A stretch of DNA of 64,000 nt, taken from positions 310,001 to 374,000 of the forward strand of contig CAZBRT010000002.1 in NCBI GenBank assembly GCA_964494625.1, written 5' to 3'. The notes beneath the pieces were generated by a model. The model was not told the origin of the DNA, ran no database searches, and saw only the letters and a program-made list of their open reading frames with translations. Shown in pieces: positions 57,679 through 64,000 of this stretch. This DNA is from UBA2784 sp964494625. GTDB lineage: Bacteria > Pseudomonadota > Alphaproteobacteria > Micropepsales > Micropepsaceae. Within the stretch, counting starts at the first letter, position 1; each line of letters begins with the position of its first letter. Made by a program: the position numbers and the translations under genes.

Positions 57679-58284
57679 TTACCCCTTAAAGGTCGGGTGG
57701 CGGGGCGGCACGCAGGCAGCAAAATCGTCAAAGCCCTTCCATGCCGGTTCGGGCGGGGTGTGGCCCGCGCGCGGTGCATCGGCTGAAGGTGCCGCCATCT
57801 CGAGTGCCGGAATGTAGCGCGGGCAATTCGGGAAGATCACGCGCACTTTGACCCGCACCACCATCTGCGCGCCCACCATCGAGGCTATCAGCGGATCATC
57901 GCTGCGCATTTGCGCATCGCCATTGATGCGCAGGCGCTGCGGCTTGCCATGCATGGCGATGAACAACATGCCGACCGGCGGATTGACCGCAACATTGCCA
58001 AGGCTCTTGAACATGCCGTTGCCGTCGTAATCGGGAAATGCAAGTTCGGATGGTCCCGTCACACGCACAAAGCCCGGCATGCCGCCCTTGAACGAGCAAT
58101 CGGGCCGGCCATCCTCATCGGCCGTGGCCAGAAAGAAATAGGGCGCGGCCTCGATGAACGCCTTGTCGCCTGCCGTGAATGCCGTGCGCGCGAGTTTTTC
58201 CTCCAGCCGGTCGGAAAGGCGGCGGCTATCAAAGCGGTCCTGCAGCGCGCGGTTGCCCGCATGATAGAGAAGGCTTTCGGTCAT
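57679..58284 (-). CDS. Pyridoxamine 5'-phosphate oxidase-family (FMN split-barrel) protein
   Basis: 201 aa. The flavin-binding split barrel is recognised from 'FFLATADEDGRPDCSFKGG', 'LAFPDYDGNGMFKSLGNVAVNP' and 'GMLFIAMHGKPQRLRINGDA'. This group includes general flavin- or heme-dependent oxidoreductases and is separate from the vitamin B6 enzyme PdxH. Substrate unknown. It follows ackA by 17 nt, so it belongs to the phosphoketolase-ackA transcript, but no metabolic link is obvious. Confidence 0.82.
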   Translation of the reverse strand: MTESLLYHAGNRALQDRFDSRRLSDRLEEKLARTAFTAGDKAFIEAAPYFFLATADEDGRPDCSFKGGMPGFVRVTGPSELAFPDYDGNGMFKSLGNVAVNPPVGMLFIAMHGKPQRLRINGDAQMRSDDPLIASMVGAQMVVRVKVRVIFPNCPRYIPALEMAAPSADAPRAGHTPPEPAWKGFDDFAACVPPRHPTFKG

Positions 58285-58301
58285 CGTTTTCCTCCCGCAA
58301 G

Positions 58302-59471
58302 TTAGCTGGCTTGGCTGAGCATCGCCTGCATTTCTGATGCCATGATCTCTTCCTCGCCCGTCTTGAGCTTGAGAATGCGGGCGGTCGAGGCAGCGCTCTC
58401 CAGCCGCTCGTCACCGTGCGCATTGGCGTGCCCGTCCAGCGACAGGCCCATCCATGCGCAGGCCTCGACAATCATGCGGCGCAGTTCCGGCGCATTGGCG
58501 CCGATGCCACCGGTAAAGACCAGCGTATCAATGCCGCCCATGGCGGTTGCCATCGCCGCAATCGCCTGAGCGATGCGCCGCACATGGATTGCCAGCGCAA
58601 GGCGGCCAGCGTCATCATTTGCTGCCAGAAGCGCCATCGCGTCATCGGAACGGCCCGACAGGCCATAAAGGCCCGATTGCCGGTTGAGCACATCCTCCGC
58701 GCCGTCCACTCCCAATTCGCGCACCAGAGCCAGCACAATACCGGGATCAAGATCGCCGCTGCGTGTCGTCATCGGCACGCCGCCTGCGGGTGTCATGCCC
58801 ATCGTGGTTGCGTTGCTCTTGCCATCGACCATCGCACACAGGCTTGAACCGCCGCCCAGATGGGCCGCAACCACACGGCCGCCCGCATCGGCCGCGAAGC
58901 GTGCGCGCAGGCGCGTCGCAACCGACTGGAATGAAAGGCCGTGAAAGCCGAAGCGTTCCATTCCCTTCGCAGCGAATGCCTGGGGCAAAGGAAGCCGACG
59001 CTCGATCTCCGGCATGGTGCGATGAAAGGCGGTGTCAAAGAGGGCAATGTTCGGAACGGAAGGCAGCGCCGCCAAGCCAAGCGCAGCAGCAGCCACACAG
59101 GCGGGTTGATGCAGCGGGGCCAATGGCTGAAGCGCCCGCATTTCGTCCAAGAGGGCCGCATCGATCAGCGCGGGGCGCTCACGCTTTCCTCCATGCACGA
59201 TGCGGTGGCCGATCGCTTTGGGTCGTCCGCCTGCGGCAGTACTTGCATAAGCGAGGATCGTACCGATTGCAGATTCCAGTGATGAAATGTCCGACCCGGG
59301 TGCGTGAGGCGGACCATGCTTCACACGGAATTGCGGGCGCGCAGGAAAGTCCCGGATCGATCCCATCGCCAGTACCGCAAGGCTTGCCGCATCAAAGCAG
59401 GCGAATTTGATGCTGGTGGAACCGCAATTGATGGTGAGGAGCCAATCGTTTTGCATATCGGCGGGCATCAT
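58302..59471 (-). CDS. ackA: Acetate kinase
   Basis: Interconverts acetyl phosphate and acetate with ADP/ATP. 389 aa. Family residues are in place: Asn15 in 'INCGSTSIKF', Arg90 in GHRIVHGG, Asp146 in 'FDTAFH', His177 in 'FGFHGLS', Arg237 in 'TTRSGDLDPG', and a C-terminal Glu in 'GEEEIMASE'. The N-terminal motif differs slightly from the common NAGSSSLKF. It overlaps the end of the phosphoketolase-like gene by 4 nt (ATGA). No phosphotransacetylase gene is adjacent, so its acetyl phosphate probably comes from the phosphoketolase. Confidence 0.94.
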   Translation of the reverse strand: MMPADMQNDWLLTINCGSTSIKFACFDAASLAVLAMGSIRDFPARPQFRVKHGPPHAPGSDISSLESAIGTILAYASTAAGGRPKAIGHRIVHGGKRERPALIDAALLDEMRALQPLAPLHQPACVAAAALGLAALPSVPNIALFDTAFHRTMPEIERRLPLPQAFAAKGMERFGFHGLSFQSVATRLRARFAADAGGRVVAAHLGGGSSLCAMVDGKSNATTMGMTPAGGVPMTTRSGDLDPGIVLALVRELGVDGAEDVLNRQSGLYGLSGRSDDAMALLAANDDAGRLALAIHVRRIAQAIAAMATAMGGIDTLVFTGGIGANAPELRRMIVEACAWMGLSLDGHANAHGDERLESAASTARILKLKTGEEEIMASEMQAMLSQAS

Positions 59472-61834
59472 GGTTTCTTCCGAAGCACTTCCGGGTCGCC
59501 CTGCCCTGCAACGGCGCGGCATTCGGCCGTCGACAGGAAGGCTTTGATGTTCTCGCCCAGCAACCCGGCAGCACAAGCGGCAATGTGCGCCCAGCTGGAC
59601 CGATTGGCAAAGAGCATGCCGTCCTGATCCAGCGTGCCACCGCGATTGATGTAGCCCATGGCACGAAAGGATTGCGGCCCGGCATCCGCGCGGCGCAACA
59701 GGCCCAAGACCGGTTCCGGCCGCGTGTGGCTCGCCAGCACACGTTTGACGCCGGGCGGAAAGAACCGCGCCAGCATGCGATCATCATGGGTGATGCGGGC
59801 CTCATGCCGGTCGCGCGGGATGCGGAACCGCGCGGGTTCAATGAGCGCCGTCACCAGCACGCGCAACCCGCGCGCTTCCAGGCGGGCGGCGGCGTGCATC
59901 ACTTCCGCAACCTGACAAGCGCCCATCGCAATGAGCTGGATCTGCGGCCTTGCATCGCTTTTCAGGACAACTGCGCCGTCGGCCACGGCCCTTGAGGCCT
60001 TTTCAGGCGTGAGCCAGACGGCAGATGGACGCTTGGCGGCAACGATACAGCCGATGACGCCACGTGCGCCATGGATCGCACGCAGGCACGCAACCGCGCT
60101 TGGCGCATCCGGCGGAAACAGCACCCGGCAGATGTCGGATGCTTCGGCGAGCAGTGCTTCGGCAATGGTGGGGTCCTGATGCGATTGCTGGTTCTTGCCG
60201 TTTTCCCATGTGTGCGACGTGACGATCAGCGGCATGCCGATCCAGCGAGGCGCGCGACCCGCTTCCACTTGCTGGCGGGCAAAGATGATGTCCTGCCGCA
60301 ACGCGCCCAGCATCTTGACGGCAAAAGCCTCGTAAGTGACAGCAAGGCTGATGCCGCCTTTGTTGCCGAGCGCCGCCCCGATCACTGCTTCCTCGTTCAG
60401 GGCGGTGATCACGGCACCTGTCACGGATTCCGGCGCACCGGCCTCCGGCTTGACGGCGCGGTGTTTCAGAAGCTCCAGCGTCTTTCCCATCTGGTTGGAG
60501 CGCAACTCGTCGGGATTGGCGACGCGGATGCGGTGGCCGGGATTGGCGCGCGCAAAAGCGGAAAACCAGTCATCGATCGCTGCCATGGATGATGCGGCGC
60601 TTCCCACGGCCAACGCTTGCGGCTTGGGAAGGACGGGCGACGCCGGATCACGCAGGGCAAGCGGATTGTCGCGCTCCTGCGGCCGCCTGCCCTTGCGCGT
60701 GCGCGCGAGAATGCGCTGTGCCAGTGCCAGCTCATCGGGCGGAACAAACAAGGCGGCGACACTCTGGTTGAAGGCTGTGCGCGCTTTGGCATCGTCAAAC
60801 GGCGAGTGCTCCAGCGGCAGATTGTGTGCGCGGTTCGTGCCGGCACCGGCAAAGCCGAAACCCTTAGGGACTTGCGCGATTACGTAGGGCAACGCGACGG
60901 GATAGGCGGCTTTTCCCTCAACTACATCCTTGGCGCGCTTCATCAGGCGGCGCTCCGCCTCCAGAATGGCAAGGGCATAGGCGGCGGGATCGCGCCCATC
61001 GATCACCATGGGATCAAACCCGTTCAGCACCAGGTGCCGCTTGAGCCAGGGAACACCGCCATCCTGGATGATGCCGGTGCGCTGCTCGATGCGACGGCCA
61101 TTGAGGATGAGGATGGGCGTCACCCAGCCGCAATCCTCCGCGCGCCACCAGCGCGGCGACCAGTCACCACCGCGCTGTTCCTCAAAAGCGCCGTCGCTCA
61201 GAAACGCGACCAGATGCTCGCCCTTCAAGGGCATATGCAAATATTGCGTTTCGGCAAAGCCGAGATAGCCGCCTTCGGCGATGCCGCCACCGGTGTGCGG
61301 ATTGACGTGGCTGCCCAGCGGCGCGGCAGGCGAGCCATCGGCGCGCTGCACATAGGAATAGAAATCACGGCAGAGCCGGTTCAGGCCTTCGCCGCCGCCA
61401 TAGCGACGTTGCTGCGCGGGCGTGAGATTGCCGGTAAGGACATTCACCGCCTCGATCCCCGCCACACAATGGCCCTGCCCCAACAACCAACCGCGCGTGA
61501 TGCCGGAAAGCGCGTTGGCCGCCATGTAGCCGGCATAGGCAATGGCGACGTTGAGCGAACCGCCGAGATGACCTTCAGGTGTCCGCTTGAAGTCACCCTT
61601 GCCAAGCGCGCGACCCTTGGCGTCCACCCGTGTCGCATAGGTCATGTGGGCTGTGATGCGCATGGCGGCGCTGGCGATCCGGTCAGCTGCCCAAAGGAGA
61701 TCAGCGAACCGGGCAGCGGTGGCGCCGTTCAGCGCCGGCGCGAGAATTTTGGCCTGGCGCACGACATTCGGCGCATGGCGGATGATCTTTGTGCCACGCA
61801 CCCAGGCATTCCAGTCATTGCCTACCGATTTCAT
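59468..61834 (-). CDS. Phosphoketolase-family protein (divergent XFP type)
   Basis: 788 aa, the size of xylulose-5-phosphate/fructose-6-phosphate phosphoketolases, thiamine-diphosphate dependent. Conserved with classical XFP: His89 in 'EGHLGGSLN', His122 in 'GQGHCVAG', His176 in 'GSHVNPH', 'LNGRRI' (Asn245), and 'SHTWENGKNQQSHQDP'. The TPP/Mg loop normally written GDGEAETG is here SDGAFEEQ (residues 213-220), so the first Gly is Ser and the following residues differ. Some databases label such proteins xylulose-5-phosphate 3-epimerase. Adjacency to ackA supports acetyl phosphate as product. Start ATG 61834; TTG 61837 directly before it. Confidence 0.85.
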   Translation of the reverse strand: MKSVGNDWNAWVRGTKIIRHAPNVVRQAKILAPALNGATAARFADLLWAADRIASAAMRITAHMTYATRVDAKGRALGKGDFKRTPEGHLGGSLNVAIAYAGYMAANALSGITRGWLLGQGHCVAGIEAVNVLTGNLTPAQQRRYGGGEGLNRLCRDFYSYVQRADGSPAAPLGSHVNPHTGGGIAEGGYLGFAETQYLHMPLKGEHLVAFLSDGAFEEQRGGDWSPRWWRAEDCGWVTPILILNGRRIEQRTGIIQDGGVPWLKRHLVLNGFDPMVIDGRDPAAYALAILEAERRLMKRAKDVVEGKAAYPVALPYVIAQVPKGFGFAGAGTNRAHNLPLEHSPFDDAKARTAFNQSVAALFVPPDELALAQRILARTRKGRRPQERDNPLALRDPASPVLPKPQALAVGSAASSMAAIDDWFSAFARANPGHRIRVANPDELRSNQMGKTLELLKHRAVKPEAGAPESVTGAVITALNEEAVIGAALGNKGGISLAVTYEAFAVKMLGALRQDIIFARQQVEAGRAPRWIGMPLIVTSHTWENGKNQQSHQDPTIAEALLAEASDICRVLFPPDAPSAVACLRAIHGARGVIGCIVAAKRPSAVWLTPEKASRAVADGAVVLKSDARPQIQLIAMGACQVAEVMHAAARLEARGLRVLVTALIEPARFRIPRDRHEARITHDDRMLARFFPPGVKRVLASHTRPEPVLGLLRRADAGPQSFRAMGYINRGGTLDQDGMLFANRSSWAHIAACAAGLLGENIKAFLSTAECRAVAGQGDPEVLRKKP

Positions 61835-61941
61835 CAACGGCCCGCCCGATCAGATCCCATGCCATCCGCGACAGATTGCGCGATCATGGCATAAGGTTGT
61901 GGCCTGATCATCACGCTTTGCACGACAGACAGATCCACGCC

Positions 61942-62796
61942 ATGCTCACCGCTGTCACCATCTTTGCCGTTCTTGTACTCGTTTCCTGCGTTCCGGTTCT
62001 CATCGGCGCGTATGAGCCGGGCAGATGGAACGCGCGCGGGCTTGGCCCCTTCTGGTTTCTGGCGCTGAAAGAGCGGCCGGGTGCAGAGGCCACATCTTTG
62101 ACTGCGCTGGCGCCCAGCGTCACGGTGCGGTGGCAAGTGCGGGCCGATTTTCCTTTCATCGGCCCACATGAGACTTACTGGACACGCTTTGTGCTTTTGG
62201 CGGGCGGCAACACCGAAGAAGCACCGCTGACGATTCCCGCTGACGTTGAGGATGCCTATCTCGTGCGGCTCGGGATCATGCGGCCGCCGGTGATCGTGCT
62301 GGGCCTTTTGCGCATCCTTGTGGCGACCGGCCTTCTCAAGAAGCCGGATGCGCAAGTCTCCGATGATGTTTCCGGCGCGGGCTTTCGCGCTGAACTGATG
62401 CCGGACAAGGCACAGATCGCGCGGCTTCTTGCCAGTCCCAAAGACTATGGTCCGGCGATGGTGAACTTCCTTGCCTATCACCCCCTGGCGCAATACGCGG
62501 AAGTGAAGGCTGGCGCCGCGCCCGTTTCCGGCGCGCGCGCCTATCAGCGCTATGGCGTGGTCGCCTTTCAGACCGTTTACCGAACCGGCGGGCATCTTGT
62601 TTTCTACGGCGCGGTTGATCGCGTGCTGCGGGGGGCAAAAGCCGGCCCCTGCAGCGGGACGTGGCACGACATTGCGGTCATGCAGTACCGGACGCCGGAA
62701 GCCATTCTTTCGATGGAGCATGTGGCGCGCTATCGGGCGGCACTGCCTCACCGCGATGCAGGGCTTGACCGCAGCGTTGTGATTGCGAGTTCTTGA
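61942..62796 (+). CDS. Membrane-anchored protein with DUF1330-like domain
   Basis: 284 aa, function unknown. An N-terminal transmembrane segment (about residues 4-22) is followed by a region of unclear fold, then a C-terminal dimeric alpha-beta-barrel-like part: 'MVNFLAYHPLAQYAE', 'AYQRYGVVAFQTVYRTGGHLVFYG' (split), 'WHDIAVMQYRTPEAILSM' and 'HRDAGLDRSVVIAS'. DUF1330 domains usually stand alone at about 100 aa, so the anchored form is unusual. It is divergent from the phosphoketolase gene by 107 nt and may share control with it. Start ATG 61942 is chosen for the membrane segment; longer frames give basic, unlikely N-termini. Confidence 0.72.
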   Translation: MLTAVTIFAVLVLVSCVPVLIGAYEPGRWNARGLGPFWFLALKERPGAEATSLTALAPSVTVRWQVRADFPFIGPHETYWTRFVLLAGGNTEEAPLTIPADVEDAYLVRLGIMRPPVIVLGLLRILVATGLLKKPDAQVSDDVSGAGFRAELMPDKAQIARLLASPKDYGPAMVNFLAYHPLAQYAEVKAGAAPVSGARAYQRYGVVAFQTVYRTGGHLVFYGAVDRVLRGAKAGPCSGTWHDIAVMQYRTPEAILSMEHVARYRAALPHRDAGLDRSVVIASS

Positions 62797-62906
62797 GCTT
62801 GCCTGTTCCCGGCCGGGTGAAATGTTCGCCCTGATTCCACGGAGCAAGCAGGGAGATTTCTGCGCCCAAGCAAGACGCGAGCCGCCCCGCTGGTCCAAAT
62901 TCCCAA

Positions 62907-62979
62907 GGGCAAACGCTGCGCGGGCTGCAAAAGCTGAAAAATCATCGGTTTGTCGCCCTATGACCAGCGGGCAAACGCT
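62907..62979. repeat. Direct repeats GGGCAAACGCT
   Basis: Two identical 11-nt copies, at 62907-62917 and 62969-62979, 62 nt apart (about six helical turns). The second overlaps the first base of the candidate -35. A looser, inverted relative (GGTTTGTCGCCC) lies at 62947-62958. They may be a regulator-binding site. Confidence 0.55.
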
Positions 62980-63006
62980 TGACCGATTTCACCGAGCCCT
63001 TATATC
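62979..63006 (+). promoter_or_regulatory. Promoter of the efflux adaptor gene
   Basis: TTGACC (62979-62984), 16-nt spacer, TATATC (63001-63006). It is the best two-box sigma-70 match I found in the window. Predicted start of transcription is near 63013, leaving a leader of about 160 nt. Confidence 0.6.
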
Positions 63007-63020
63007 CCACGGGCAATCCT

Positions 63021-63031
63021 GACAAATTGTC
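63021..63031. promoter_or_regulatory. Small palindrome, possible operator
   Basis: GACAA-A-TTGTC is a perfect 5+1+5 inverted repeat about 8-18 nt after the predicted transcription start, where a repressor would block elongation. Too short and weak to be a terminator. Confidence 0.4.
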
Positions 63032-63171
63032 GCCTCGCTGCCGCTGGGCGATTTCAGGGCCTTATGCGAGTTGCGACGCGCTGTCGGGCCTGTTTCTTTG
63101 CCGGGATTGCAGTTGTGTGGGGACGGCTGCTTGCACATCGAACTCCGGGAAAAGCCGATGACGGGCAGCCT

Positions 63172-64000
63172 ATGACCGAGACCCCCCTTCGACGTTCTTA
63201 TATTGCTGCAGGCGGCATCGCCATCGTTGCGGTCGCCTGGCTTGCATCCGGCGTGCTTGAAAGTGACGGCGCGGCTGGTCCGGAAGCGGACGGCACCGTT
63301 GTTTCGAGTGAGACCGAGGCTGATCGCGCATCCGTGCGTGTCCGCACCATGACCGCGATCCCGCACGAGATGACCCTGACGATCCGCGGGCGGGCCGTTG
63401 CAGAGCGCCGCGTCGTGCTCAAATCCGAAACGGCAGGTCGCGTTGTTTCCGTGTTCGCCCAGAAGGGCGCGCCGGTCAAACAGGGCGATGTCATCTGCGA
63501 ACTGGATGTCGGTGCACGCAAGGCGGCATTGGAGCAGGCCCGCGCCCGCATGCGGCAGGCCCAGCTCGACTATGATGCCGCCCGCAAGCTTGAAGAGCGC
63601 GGCCACCGCTCGGCCAACCAGACAGCGGCCGCCCTTGCCATATTCGAAGGCGCGCAGGCGGAAGTCCGCCGGGCCGAGAATGACCTTGCCCAGACCCGCA
63701 TCAGTGCGCCCTTTGACGGTTATGTCGATGACCGCATGGTCGAGGTCGGCGACTACATGCAGCCCGGCACGGCCTGCGCGGTCGTGCTTGATCCCGATCC
63801 TTTCCTTGTTGTTGGACAGGTCTCGGAGCGCGAGGTCGGCTATGTGCAGCCGGGTGCCGACGGCATGGCGGTGCTGATCACCGGCGAGGAAATTCCAGGC
63901 AAAGTGCGCTTCATTTCCAGCGCAGCCGACAATGCGACGCGCACGTTCCGCATGGAATTTGAAATTCCCAACGAAAATTTCCGCCTGCGCGACGGCGTGA
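63172..64000 (+). CDS. RND efflux periplasmic adaptor (membrane-fusion protein), partial
   Basis: At least 276 aa, cut by the window end. N-terminal signal-anchor (about residues 9-27). The barrel-sandwich half reads 'ETAGRVVSVFAQKGAPVKQGD', then a coiled-coil hairpin ('ARKAALEQARARMRQAQLDYDAARKLEERG'), the second lipoyl half 'ISAPFDGYVDDRMVEVGDYM', and a beta-barrel part ('FLVVGQVSEREVGYVQPGADG'). This is the adaptor of a tripartite RND pump; the pump gene itself should lie just outside. Start ATG 63172. Drug or metal substrate is unknown. Confidence 0.9.
   Translation, partial: MTETPLRRSYIAAGGIAIVAVAWLASGVLESDGAAGPEADGTVVSSETEADRASVRVRTMTAIPHEMTLTIRGRAVAERRVVLKSETAGRVVSVFAQKGAPVKQGDVICELDVGARKAALEQARARMRQAQLDYDAARKLEERGHRSANQTAAALAIFEGAQAEVRRAENDLAQTRISAPFDGYVDDRMVEVGDYMQPGTACAVVLDPDPFLVVGQVSEREVGYVQPGADGMAVLITGEEIPGKVRFISSAADNATRTFRMEFEIPNENFRLRDGV

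Larger units (their letters stand above)
62797..63171. other. Regulatory gap before the efflux adaptor gene
   Basis: 375 nt without a supported gene on either strand. It contains two direct repeats, a good promoter and a small palindrome, listed separately. Confidence 0.6.

Noticed and set aside
60617..61894. 425-aa plus-strand frame opposite the phosphoketolase gene
   Set aside because: Antisense shadow without recognisable motifs, while the minus strand carries conserved XFP motifs throughout.
62811..62820. CCCGGCCGGG palindrome after the DUF1330-like gene as a terminator
   Set aside because: There is no T tract and no loop of workable size.

Overview
This 64 kb window is high-GC chromosomal DNA packed with housekeeping genes. 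Gene order and content point to an alphaproteobacterium. The markers are an HdaA-type DnaA homologue next to ppk/ppx, the block rpsF-rpsR-rplI-dnaB-alr-radA-cvpA-purF, the block lptF-lptG-lptD-surA-pdxA-rsmA, fabD-fabG-acpP-fabF-mltG-yicC-gmk, and rlmE beside a Ppx/GppA gene. The order or family cannot be fixed from the sequence alone. The cell envelope is Gram-negative: LptD/F/G, SurA, BamB, MlaE/MlaF and a beta-barrel protein are all present.

Layout. 0.1-2.1 kb: an uncharacterised lipoprotein translationally joined to a GIY-YIG nuclease-family protein, the most accessory-looking part of the left half. 2.1-11.5 kb: aspS, rnd, ppx, ppk, hdaA, a CDP-alcohol phosphatidyltransferase and a secreted DUF2066 protein. 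11.7-18.7 kb: purM-purN, ndk, an ABC-F ATPase, a TPR membrane protein, holC and pepA. 18.9-28.5 kb: the LPS-transport and outer-membrane biogenesis operon lptF-lptG-lptD-surA-pdxA-rsmA, then a zinc alcohol dehydrogenase. 27.9-33.9 kb (minus): the fatty-acid cluster fabD-fabG-acpP-fabF followed by mltG-yicC-gmk. 34.1-44.3 kb (plus): rpsF-rpsR-rplI with a good terminator, then dnaB-alr-mlaE-mlaF-radA-cvpA-purF and an SDR gene. 44.3-48.9 kb (minus): a YfgM-like protein, bamB, der and panB. 49.2-50.4 kb: an orphan outer-membrane protein and a DUF1428 protein. 50.4-57.2 kb: guaB-rsmB and guaA (minus), a secreted Rap1a/Tai-like protein (plus), rlmE and a second Ppx/GppA (minus). 57.6 kb: tRNA-Gln(CUG), minus-strand flavin-barrel protein, acetate kinase and a divergent phosphoketolase, then a plus-strand membrane-anchored DUF1330-like protein. 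The window ends inside an RND-type efflux adaptor gene that has a good promoter and candidate operators.

How the genes work together. Many adjacent genes overlap by 4 nt (ATGA), which suggests translational coupling: purM/purN, pepA/holC, lptF/lptG, pdxA/rsmA, yicC/gmk, alr/mlaE, cvpA/purF, guaB/rsmB, rlmE/ppx and phosphoketolase/ackA. The main themes are purine synthesis (purM, purN, purF, guaA, guaB, ndk, gmk), envelope assembly, replication (dnaB, hdaA, holC), ribosome maturation (rsmA, rsmB, rlmE, der) and phosphate or acetyl-phosphate energy metabolism (ppk, two ppx, phosphoketolase, ackA).

I found no CRISPR array, insertion sequence, prophage or integrase. No clearly new multi-gene system is evident. 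The best leads are the lipoprotein/GIY-YIG pair, the divergent phosphoketolase operon, the orphan Rap1a-like protein and a hairpin in the rpsF leader.
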